Below are positions 24,639 through 32,109 of a stretch of 32,109 nucleotides of DNA, in pieces (position 1 is the stretch's first letter; each line of letters begins with the position of its first letter). Source of the stretch: Pseudomonadota bacterium. Lineage in GTDB: Bacteria; Pseudomonadota; Gammaproteobacteria; Steroidobacterales; Steroidobacteraceae. Below the pieces are notes generated by a model that made no database searches, was not told the origin of the DNA, and saw only the letters and a list, made by a program, of their open reading frames with translations. The DNA lies in the NCBI GenBank assembly GCA_023433465.1, contig JAEZCR010000070.1, forward strand, positions 1 through 32,109, in the 5' to 3' direction. The position numbers and the translations under genes are program-made.

Positions 24639-25505
24639 TTCAGCGGCATCATGAACCGCAAACTACCCGCGCCGCCCTCGCGAATCTCGGACGCCTGCCG
24701 GGAGTACGAGAAACCCAGGTTGAAGCCACCGGGCGTCTCGTACTGCAGGCCCAACTCGCCGACGAAATGCGTGCGGTCGAGATCCGAACCAAAGCGCGCC
24801 GGATCGGCGTGCGCGGGTCCACCTTCGAGCCCCGCCCGGACCTTCGTGTTCGTGCCCGACACGTAATGCAGCGCGCCGACGCGCACGAACGTGCGCAGCT
24901 TCGCACCGCTGCCGAAGTCGAGATCATGACGCATCGCGAAGGCGGGTTCGGTCCACAGGTGGGTTTCCGAGCCCCCCGCGATGACCGCATTCTGCGAGTC
25001 GGCCCCGACCTCGCCCATGTCTCCGTAGTTCAGCACGGAGGATCCGAAGCTCAGGCTCGGCTCGAACGTGAAGCCTCGCACGGAAGTGCTGTACGTGTAG
25101 TCGAACACGCTGCTCAGGAACAACACGTCGCGGTCGCCATACGTCTCGTGGAGCTCGGTGACGCCGATCGTGCGCCTGACCGTCTGGGAGTGATTGCCGA
25201 TTGCAAGTGTGCCGCCCACCGAGTGAGCTCCGGATTCGCGGCGCAGGCTAGAACCGAACTGGATGAACTCACTCTCCGCCGTCCACAAACCATCGAAACC
25301 CGCGGAACGATTGTCCTCGTAGTCGACACCGAATCCCACCGACCAGCCGTTGTCGCGCGGCGCGTGGATGCCCTGCGAGATGCTGTAGCCATCGCCGCGC
25401 GCGGCGGGGAAGCCCTCACGCGTATCGCGGGTCGACGGCGTGTCGTCGTATCGGAGCCAGTAGCAAGTCGACTCATCGGCGCCGATGTTCGTCGTGCCAC
25501 AGCTC
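24635..25505 (-). other. Autotransporter C-terminal beta-barrel domain
   Basis: About 290 residues of alternating strand pattern, with WSVGFGVDYEDNRS, SVGGTLAIGNHS, TFVRVGALHYVSG and THFVGELGLQYET as clear amphipathic strands. This is the translocator pore that would insert in the outer membrane. Confidence 0.85.
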
Positions 25506-28500
25506 TGCAAGTTGCGCGAGAAGCGCTGCACGCCATTCAGCGCGAGCGCCTGTTGCTCGGCGTAGAACTCGGATCCGAGCTGCGTGAGCATGTGCGCGTA
25601 CTGGTCCAGGTCGACCTCGAGCACGGCCGCGGTGATGGTGTCGCCGAGTCCGTTCGGCACGTCGTACTGTTGCGCGCGATTCAGGTAGTCGCCCATTTGA
25701 ATGCGGTTGCCCACCAGGCCGTCCGCCGAGAAGTCGACGTTGGTTTCGACACCCAGGGTGTTCGAGTTGGCCTCGACGAGCCGATGACTCACGACCACGG
25801 AGGGCGCCGTGTTCAGCGCGAGGCCGGCGTTCGTGACGCCGCCGCGCGCCACGTAGATCGGGTTGAACGTCACGCCGGACTGGATGCGTCCGAGGTTGAG
25901 CAGCGAGAAGTTGAGCGTGCCGCCGACCTCCGCCGTGCCGGTCGCCGTGATGCGGTCGTTGTCGCGCACCGCGTAGTCGACCTCGATGTTCGACACCCCG
26001 CTCGCCGACTGCCGGAAGCTGCCGTCGAGCGCCGTGCGCACCGCGAGATTCGTGGCGCCGGGCGCGATGATGCCGTCATTCACCAGGACGTTCGTCGGGG
26101 CGCCGAGGTTCAGCGTGACGCCCGAGTACAGCGTGCCGTCGACGTTGTTTGCGAGGCCGTTCGCGCCGCCGCCGAGGTCGATGTTGCCCATGAGCACGCC
26201 GTGGTTGTCGACGAAATCCCCGCCCGCGCCGCCGCGGAACGCAAAGCCCAGCGGCCCGGACAGGGTGCGGACGACGCCATGGTTGTCGAAACGGTTGACC
26301 GCGCCGCCGTCGTAGCGCACGGCGATGCCGTCCTCGCCACCGACCAGCAAACTACCCGCCGACAGACTCGCGGTGATGTCGCCGCCGAGGCCGTTCGCCC
26401 CGACGCTTTGCGCGAACAGCGCGATGCCGCCCTCGCCCAGCGCGCCGACGTCGCCGTTCAGCGTGAGGCCGATGGCGCCTGCGATACCCGCGCCGCCGGC
26501 GCTGCCCGCGAAGCCGCCGTCGACGAAGCCGCCGCCACCGGACACGCTTTGCGCGATGAGGCCGTATGCCTGGTCGCCGAGCGCGGCGATCGTGCCGTTC
26601 TGCGAGAAGGCGATCGCACCGCCGTTGCCGGTGTTGTCGGGCGACACCGAAACCAGCGGATCCGTCGCATCGGTGAACACGGCGCTGCCGCCGCCACCGA
26701 CGGACTGCAGGAACACGCCATGCGAACGGACACCGTTCGTGAGCACGTCGCCGGTGTTCGCGACCTCGAGGCGACCGCCGTCGCCGCTCGCGCCGTTGGA
26801 GCCGCCGAGCAGGACCGACAATCCCTCGACGCCGGTGACGTTCGCCACGCCACCGCCCGCGCCGACGCTCTGGAAGATCATGCCGACCGCGTTGTCGCCC
26901 GAGGTCCGCACGTCGCCATTGAGTCCGAGGCTGAGATCGCCGCCGCCGATGCCGCTGCCGCCGCTGCTGCCGAACGTGAGTTGCGGCGTGAGCACCACGC
27001 TAGCGGCGCGCAGGGTGGTGACAGGCGCGGTCCCTTCGTCGGCCTTGTGGATGATCGGCCGGCGAATTGCCGCCGCCGGAGCGGACGTCTCGTTCCGCAC
27101 GGTCAAACTACCGCCACCGCCGCCGACGCTCTGGAAGACGCCGCCATGCGCGGAGTCGCCGAGCGTCGAAACCGATCCGGTCTGCGTGTGCTCGATGTCG
27201 CCGCCGGCTTCGGTGTCGCCGTTCTCGCCACCGAGGGTGATCGCCGCGGCCCGGATCGAATCGTTGCTGGAGGACAGATCCAGGTTCGCCCGTCCGCCAC
27301 CGCCGCCGATGGACTGCACCAGCGCGCCCGGCGTGTTGTCGCCCTCGGTGATGAGGTCACCCTCGTGAGAAGACTCGATGTCGCCGCCGCGATTGTGGGT
27401 GCCGTCGACGCCGCCGAGCCGGCCTTCGATCGTCACGTCGTCCGCGGTTCCCGCCGAGTCGACGAGTCCCAGCGACAGATCGTAAGTGCCACCGCCGCCG
27501 CCCACGGCCTGCACGGCATTCGCCGCGCCGTTATTGCCCGCGACACCGAACGTGCCCGTGTAGTTGAGCGTCACGCGACCGGCGTTCGAATTCGACTGAC
27601 CCTCGCCGCCGCCGCGGAACAGGATGATCGGATCGACAGCGGACGGTGAGCCCGTGGGTTCGCCCGGCAACGTCGAGCCACCCGGGAACGTCGAGACGCC
27701 CGTGAAATCCAGCGCGATGTGGCCGCCGCCGCCGTTGATGCTCTCGGCGACCACTGCCTGCGAGTGCGCGCCGAGCACCGTGATGTCGCCCGAATGATTG
27801 ACCGTGACGTGGCCGCCGATGCCACCGTCGCCACCCCGGCCGCCGAACGTCGCCGACAACACGCCGGCGATCGCGGTGTCCGTCGCGTTCGTCGTCAGAC
27901 CGATCCCTATGCCGGCATTGCCGCCGCCGCCGCCGATCGACTGCGCCAGGATTCCGTGTGAATACGCGCCGCGCGTGAGGATGTCGCCGCTGTTGTCGAC
28001 AACGACGTCGCCGGCATCGGCTCCAGTGCCACCCGCGCCGCCGAGTGCGATCAGCGGCGTGCCCGACGTGCCGCCGGACGCGAGGACCGCGTTCGCCGCG
28101 AGCACCAGGCCGCCATTGCCGCCGCCCCCGCCGATGGATTGCGCGTACACGCCGTGCGCGTTGGCATTACGCGTCTCGATGCTGGCCGCGTTGGTCACGG
28201 TGACATCGCCGCCCACGCCGCCGGCGCCGCCGTCTCCGCCGATGTTGAGGCCGACTAACGTCGTGTAGCCGCCCGAACCCGCGCCGAGGTTGGCCGAGAG
28301 GACCGAACTACCGTTGCCACCGCCGCCACCCAGGCTCTGCGCGAAGATGCCGTGTGCTCCGCGGCCTTCGGTGAGGATCTCGCCGCCCGTTTCCGCGCCC
28401 GCCGCGCGCTGGTTCGTGACCGTCACGGCGCCGCTCGCGGCGCCTTCGCCGCCGGTGCCGCCGAGCCGCACGCCGATGCGCGTGGATTGCTGGCTGTTGC

Positions 28501-31500
28501 CGGTCACCGAAGCCCCGAACTCCGCGATGAAACCGGCATCGCCGCCCTTGCCCCCGACGCTCTGCGCGCGTACACCCACCGATTCGTCGCCGAGCGTATG
28601 GATGATGCCTTCGTTGACCACCGTGACCGCGCCGCCCGTGCCGCCGATGCCGCCATCGCCACCGACCTGCATGTTGAAGTTGCGGTTGGTCTCGCCGGTG
28701 GTCACCGCGGCGTTGATCAGGATGCTGCCTTCGCCACCGCCGCCGCCGACCGACTGCGCGTTGATGCCGAACGAACGCCGGCCGACCGTGAGGATCTCGC
28801 CGCGGTTCGTGACGTCGACAGCTTGCGCGAAAGAGCCCTCGCCGCCGGTGCCACCCAGCGACATCGTCGCCTGATTGCCGCCCGTGCCACCCAGCAACTC
28901 CACGTTGACGATCGCCACGTGGCCGGCCACGCCGCCGCCGCCGCCGATCGACTGCGCGAAGATGCCGTGCGCATCGCTGCCGCGCGTGATCAGCAGCCCT
29001 TCGTTCTCGACCTCGACTTCGCCGCCGGTGCCACCGATGCCGCCGTCGCCGCCCACGCTGACCGCGACCTGGTTATTGGCTTCCATGATGCCGTGGCGCA
29101 TCGCCGAGCCACCCTTGCCGCCACCGCCGCCGACGCTCTGCGCGTGGATCGCGTGCGACTGCGCGCCGTGTGTTTCGATGCCGCCATCGGTGAGGACCTC
29201 GACGCGGCCCGCGCTGCCGCCGACGCCACCCGTGTGGCCGACTTCGAGCGAAGCGCTCCAATCATTTCCTTCTCCGCCGCCGCCGTCGCCGGACAACTCG
29301 ATCGAGCTCGAGCTGCTCTCGCCGCCGCCGTTGCCGACGCTCTGCGCCTGCACACCGACCGAGCGGTCGCCGACGGTAGTGAGAATGCCGTTCGCGGCCA
29401 CCGAGACGTTGCCGCCCGTTCCGCCCGTTCCGCCCTCGCGGCCCATCGAGATGTCGAGTCCCTCCGAGGCGAACGGGCTCGAAACGAAGTCGAAGCCCGC
29501 ATCACCGCCGCCACCGCCAACCGATTGCGCGTAGATAGCCGCGGAATCGATGCCGAACGTCGAGATGTTGCCTGCGTGCGTGACCGTCACCTGGTCGGCA
29601 TTGCCGCCGTCGCCGGTCGCGCCGCCGATGCCGACGTTGAACGCCGTCGCATCGCGGTTGAAGCCGACGCCGATGTTGTAGGTCGCCTTGCCGCCACCGC
29701 CGCCGATGCTCTGCGCGACGATGCCGTCGCTGCGGGCGCCGCGCGTGTTGATGTCGCCGACGTGTGTGATCGTGACCGTCTCACCGTCACCGGCGGTACC
29801 GCCACCGCCGCCGATCGCGAACATCATCGCGACCGCATTGGAATTCTGGCGCACGTTGCTCACGCTGGTGGCGAAGTTCATGCCCGCCTCGCCACCTCCG
29901 CCGCCGATCGACTGCGCGAGGATGCCGACGCCGCTGTTGCCGTACGTGTCGATCGTGCTGATCTCGCCCGTGACAGGATCCAGGCCGCGCAGCAGCGTCA
30001 CGCTGCCGGCGTTGCCGCCGCCCGCGCCCGTGCCACCGACGCCGCCGACCAGCGTGTCGCCGTTCGGTGCGATCACGCCGCTCACGTTCATGCCGCCCGT
30101 GCCGCCGCCGCCACCGATGGACTGCGCGACGATGCCCGTGGTCCGCTGCCGCGCGGCCACGATCTGCTCGCCCTGCTCGTCGAACGGCTGGTCGCTTTGT
30201 ACGTATTCGATGCCGCTGACGCGGATGTTGCCGTTGCTGGTGAGATGCACCGCTTCCGCATCCGCGCCCGTGCCGGCGTCGCCGCCGATGCCGATGCTCG
30301 CCGCGAGCTCGCGGCCGAGCGCGAGATTGCCGGATACGTTGAGCGCGCCCGCGCCACCACCGCCGCCGATGCTCTGCGCGAGCACGCCGATGGAATTCAT
30401 GCCGTCGACCGAGATGTCGCCGCGCTGCGTGGCGGTCACCGTACCCGCCGCGTTGCCGGGACCGCCGGATCCGCCGAGTCCGAACACGAGCGATGGCGTC
30501 GACGAGTCGGTGCCGCCCTGGATGCCGCCGGAGACGTTCATGCCGCCCGCGCCACCACCACCGCCCACCGACTGCGCGAGAAAGCCGATCGAATTGATGC
30601 CGCGCGCGTAGATGTCGGCGTTCACCTCGGCGTTCACGGCGTTGCCAGTGCCGCCGGCGCCGCCGAAGCCGCCCACGCCCATCGTGACCAGGCCGTCCAT
30701 CGCGATGCCGCCCGCGACGTTGATGCCGCCATTGCCGCCGCCACCGCCGCTCGATTGCGCGATCACGCCGTAACGGTCGTCACCCACCGACGAGACGACG
30801 CCGGCATCGACGTCGAGCATCACCGCGCCCGCGTTGCCACCGGAGCCGCCGAAGCCGCCCACGCCGAGCGTGATCGAATGCGAGCTGCCATTGGAGTCCA
30901 GGGCGATCCCACCGCTGATGTTCATGCCGCCGTTGCCGCCGGCGCCGCCGACGCTCTGGGCCATCACGCCGTGCGAGCCGTCGCGGATCACGCGCCGTTG
31001 CCATTCCGGATGGTCCTGCATCTGTTCGACGCCTTCGAAACCGGCGCCCAACGCGTCGACGTCGCCGTCGATGTCGGCGATCACGTCGCGCGCGATGCCA
31101 CCGTCGCCGCCGAACCCGCCCAATCCGAGGCTCGCGGTCAACGCCGTTCCGCTGGTAGATAGCGCGAGCGCGCCCGACACGTTCATGCCGCCGTTGCCGC
31201 CGCCGCCGCCCACGCTCTGCGCGACGACGCCGTGCGCGTTCGCGCCGAGGGTCGCGGTCGCGCCGCTGCGCGTCAGTGAGACCGTGTTCGCATCTCCGCC
31301 GCCGCCGCCGAATCCACCGACGCCGATCGACACCGCGCCGCCTGCCTGGCGCCCGATGTTCATGCTGCCCGAGACGCTGATGCCGCCGTTGCCGCCACCG
31401 CCGCCCACGCTCTGGGCGAGCACGCCGATCGAACGGTCGCCGCGCGTGGCGATGTTTCCCTCGACCGTGCCCGCGACACCGAGGCCGTGGCCCGCGTTGC

Positions 31501-32109
31501 CGCCCGAACCGCCGACGCCGACGGAAATCGCGCCGCCGCTGTTTCCGATCGACACCGCGCCCGAGACGTTCATGCCGCCGTTGCCGCCACCGCCGCCCAC
31601 GCTCTGCAGCAGCACGCCGTAGGAATCGTTGCCCGTCGTGCCGACATCGGAGTCGATGCGCGCCTCGATCTGTCCGCCGTGACCGCCCTGACCACCCGAT
31701 CCACCGACACCCACGGCGATGCCCGCCACCGTCGACGAGCTGCCGGCCACGACACCCGCGACGTTCATGCCGCCGTTGCCGCCACCGCCGCCGACGCTCT
31801 GCACGATGACGCCGTGTGAACTTTCGCCTTCCGTCACGACGAGACCGTCGATGACTTCCGCTTCGACGCGGCCGCCGTCACCGGCGCCGCCGCCCGACCC
31901 GCCGACGCCCACCGCGACGGAGCCACCCGTGGACGCGGTCGCGGAAATCGCGCCCGCCACGTTCAGCGCGCCGTTGCCGCCGCCGCCACCGATGCTCTGC
32001 GCCGTGATGCCGGCCGAATTGTTGCCGCGCGTGTGAACGATGCCAGTCACGGTCGCGTCGACGCCGCCACCGGTGCCGCCGCCGCCGCCCGCGCCGCCCA
32101 CGCCCACCG
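24635..32109 (-). CDS. Giant glycine-rich repeat autotransporter (3' part; start beyond window)
   Basis: At least 2490 residues of one open frame are visible; the start is to the right of the window. Residues from the edge to about 26380 are a passenger of imperfect repeats of about 66 residues around the core G(V/I)xAQS(V/I)GGGGGNGG. A 250-residue linker follows, and then a C-terminal autotransporter beta-barrel from about 25465 to the end, with Cys codons at 25499-25501 and 25463-25465 (LQSC...STCYW) that could form a disulfide at its mouth. Such proteins pass the passenger through the barrel to the cell surface, where it serves in adhesion, aggregation or biofilm formation. The final residues are LRFMMPLK; the last is Lys, not the usual aromatic. 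No cleavage site or adhesion domain is visible. The gene ends overlapping the truncated permease. Confidence 0.93.
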   Translation of the reverse strand, partial: VGVGGAGGGGGTGGGVDATVTGIVHTRGNNSAGITAQSIGGGGGNGALNVAGAISATASTGGSVAVGVGGSGGGAGDGGRVEAEVIDGLVVTEGESSHGVIVQSVGGGGGNGGMNVAGVVAGSSSTVAGIAVGVGGSGGQGGHGGQIEARIDSDVGTTGNDSYGVLLQSVGGGGGNGGMNVSGAVSIGNSGGAISVGVGGSGGNAGHGLGVAGTVEGNIATRGDRSIGVLAQSVGGGGGNGGISVSGSMNIGRQAGGAVSIGVGGFGGGGGDANTVSLTRSGATATLGANAHGVVAQSVGGGGGNGGMNVSGALALSTSGTALTASLGLGGFGGDGGIARDVIADIDGDVDALGAGFEGVEQMQDHPEWQRRVIRDGSHGVMAQSVGGAGGNGGMNISGGIALDSNGSSHSITLGVGGFGGSGGNAGAVMLDVDAGVVSSVGDDRYGVIAQSSGGGGGNGGINVAGGIAMDGLVTMGVGGFGGAGGTGNAVNAEVNADIYARGINSIGFLAQSVGGGGGAGGMNVSGGIQGGTDSSTPSLVFGLGGSGGPGNAAGTVTATQRGDISVDGMNSIGVLAQSIGGGGGAGALNVSGNLALGRELAASIGIGGDAGTGADAEAVHLTSNGNIRVSGIEYVQSDQPFDEQGEQIVAARQRTTGIVAQSIGGGGGTGGMNVSGVIAPNGDTLVGGVGGTGAGGGNAGSVTLLRGLDPVTGEISTIDTYGNSGVGILAQSIGGGGGEAGMNFATSVSNVRQNSNAVAMMFAIGGGGGTAGDGETVTITHVGDINTRGARSDGIVAQSIGGGGGKATYNIGVGFNRDATAFNVGIGGATGDGGNADQVTVTHAGNISTFGIDSAAIYAQSVGGGGGDAGFDFVSSPFASEGLDISMGREGGTGGTGGNVSVAANGILTTVGDRSVGVQAQSVGNGGGESSSSSIELSGDGGGGEGNDWSASLEVGHTGGVGGSAGRVEVLTDGGIETHGAQSHAIHAQSVGGGGGKGGSAMRHGIMEANNQVAVSVGGDGGIGGTGGEVEVENEGLLITRGSDAHGIFAQSIGGGGGVAGHVAIVNVELLGGTGGNQATMSLGGTGGEGSFAQAVDVTNRGEILTVGRRSFGINAQSVGGGGGEGSILINAAVTTGETNRNFNMQVGGDGGIGGTGGAVTVVNEGIIHTLGDESVGVRAQSVGGKGGDAGFIAEFGASVTGNSQQSTRIGVRLGGTGGEGAASGAVTVTNQRAAGAETGGEILTEGRGAHGIFAQSLGGGGGNGSSVLSANLGAGSGGYTTLVGLNIGGDGGAGGVGGDVTVTNAASIETRNANAHGVYAQSIGGGGGNGGLVLAANAVLASGGTSGTPLIALGGAGGTGADAGDVVVDNSGDILTRGAYSHGILAQSIGGGGGNAGIGIGLTTNATDTAIAGVLSATFGGRGGDGGIGGHVTVNHSGDITVLGAHSQAVVAESINGGGGHIALDFTGVSTFPGGSTLPGEPTGSPSAVDPIILFRGGGEGQSNSNAGRVTLNYTGTFGVAGNNGAANAVQAVGGGGGTYDLSLGLVDSAGTADDVTIEGRLGGVDGTHNRGGDIESSHEGDLITEGDNTPGALVQSIGGGGGRANLDLSSSNDSIRAAAITLGGENGDTEAGGDIEHTQTGSVSTLGDSAHGGVFQSVGGGGGSLTVRNETSAPAAAIRRPIIHKADEGTAPVTTLRAASVVLTPQLTFGSSGGSGIGGGDLSLGLNGDVRTSGDNAVGMIFQSVGAGGGVANVTGVEGLSVLLGGSNGASGDGGRLEVANTGDVLTNGVRSHGVFLQSVGGGGSAVFTDATDPLVSVSPDNTGNGGAIAFSQNGTIAALGDQAYGLIAQSVSGGGGFVDGGFAGSAGGAGIAGAIGLTLNGDVGALGEGGIALFAQSVGANGLGGDITASLSAGSLLVGGEDGIAVRYDGGAVNRFDNHGVVRTLSGPLGFAFRGGAGGDFVDNHGVLMGNIDLGGGANGLANNVDGTLYSGVTLNLGAPTNVLVNDGIIAPGATNLAVRTALDGSFRQSASGVSNIEVDYAVRDNDRITATGTAEVGGTLNFSLLNLGRIQSGVTFNPIYVARGGVTNAGLALNTAPSVVVSHRLVEANSNTLGVETNVDFSADGLVGNRIQMGDYLNRAQQYDVPNGLGDTITAAVLEVDLDQYAHMLTQLGSEFYAEQQALALNGVQRFSRNLQSCGTTNIGADESTCYWLRYDDTPSTRDTREGFPAARGDGYSISQGIHAPRDNGWSVGFGVDYEDNRSAGFDGLWTAESEFIQFGSSLRRESGAHSVGGTLAIGNHSQTVRRTIGVTELHETYGDRDVLFLSSVFDYTYSTSVRGFTFEPSLSFGSSVLNYGDMGEVGADSQNAVIAGGSETHLWTEPAFAMRHDLDFGSGAKLRTFVRVGALHYVSGTNTKVRAGLEGGPAHADPARFGSDLDRTHFVGELGLQYETPGGFNLGFSYSRQASEIREGGAGSLRFMMPLK
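26380..32109 (-). repeat. Array of 29 imperfect repeats of about 200 bp
   Basis: I count 29 copies of the AQS(V/I)GGGGG core, spaced about 60-75 codons apart; the array runs off the right edge. Units near the edge (2 to 10 counting from the right) carry the core NGGMNV almost unchanged. Units nearer the barrel vary widely (SGNGGGESS, NGGGGHIAL, VGANGLGG). The order suggests that duplication has been more recent towards the protein's N-terminal side. Confidence 0.85.

Noticed and set aside
24767..31162. Two very long plus-strand frames (24767-27649 and 28352-31162) opposite the autotransporter
   Set aside because: They mirror the repeated Gly codons on minus; the translations are Ala/Arg/Asp-rich, have no motif and no ribosome binding site. 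The autotransporter frame has a recognisable barrel.
26380..32109. Regular spacing of similar DNA words, like a CRISPR array
   Set aside because: The period is about 200 bp, repeats are imperfect, and all units stay in one coding frame with a protein-level motif.

Overview
The window is dense, GC-rich bacterial DNA with short intergenic gaps, many GTG starts and many ATGA overlaps. Tat- and Sec-type export signals, an outer-membrane autotransporter, a predicted outer-membrane barrel protein and a GGGGACA-type palindromic repeat point to a Gram-negative proteobacterium. The gene mix (YtrA-like GntR/ABC operon, acetyl-xylan-esterase-type hydrolase, PAS-rich hybrid kinases) would suit a free-living gammaproteobacterium of the Steroidobacter/Xanthomonas kind. 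That placement is inference, and no rRNA or tRNA gene is present to test it.

Layout. 86-1261 is a secreted protein of unknown function. 1430-6303 is one apparent operon: a small GntR/YtrA regulator behind a palindrome that overlaps its promoter, an ABC ATPase, an ABC-2 permease, an unusual acyltransferase-3/ABC-ATPase fusion and a second permease. 6322-9558 is a promoter, a strong hairpin over a ribosome binding site, a Tat-exported Gfo/Idh/MocA oxidoreductase and a two-catalytic-domain esterase; together they look like a carbohydrate-processing unit. 9624-11303 is a bitopic membrane protein with a beta-helix-like C-terminal domain. 11304-13601 (minus) is a triple-PAS hybrid histidine kinase. 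A 34-residue membrane peptide with its own terminator (13866-14012), an AI-2E-type permease and a cardiolipin-synthase-like phospholipase D protein follow on plus.

A long inverted repeat (16567-16661) exactly fills the gap to the next convergent gene. On minus then come an unrecognised conserved protein (16662-17213), a second hybrid kinase (17332-19617) and a GFA-family zinc protein (19735-20157). The last is divergent from an exonuclease III gene (20180-20977) across only 22 bp. Further minus-strand genes are an outer-membrane protein, a PoxB-like thiamine-diphosphate enzyme coupled to a DUF4142 protein, a 5'-truncated low-affinity iron permease-like gene, and the 3' part of a giant glycine-rich autotransporter that runs off the right edge.

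Most notable: the acyltransferase/ABC fusion, the hairpin that would silence read-through messages at 6348-6378, the symmetric promoter between the GFA and exonuclease genes, the truncated permease joined to the autotransporter end, and the 29-unit repeat array whose upstream units are the most alike.
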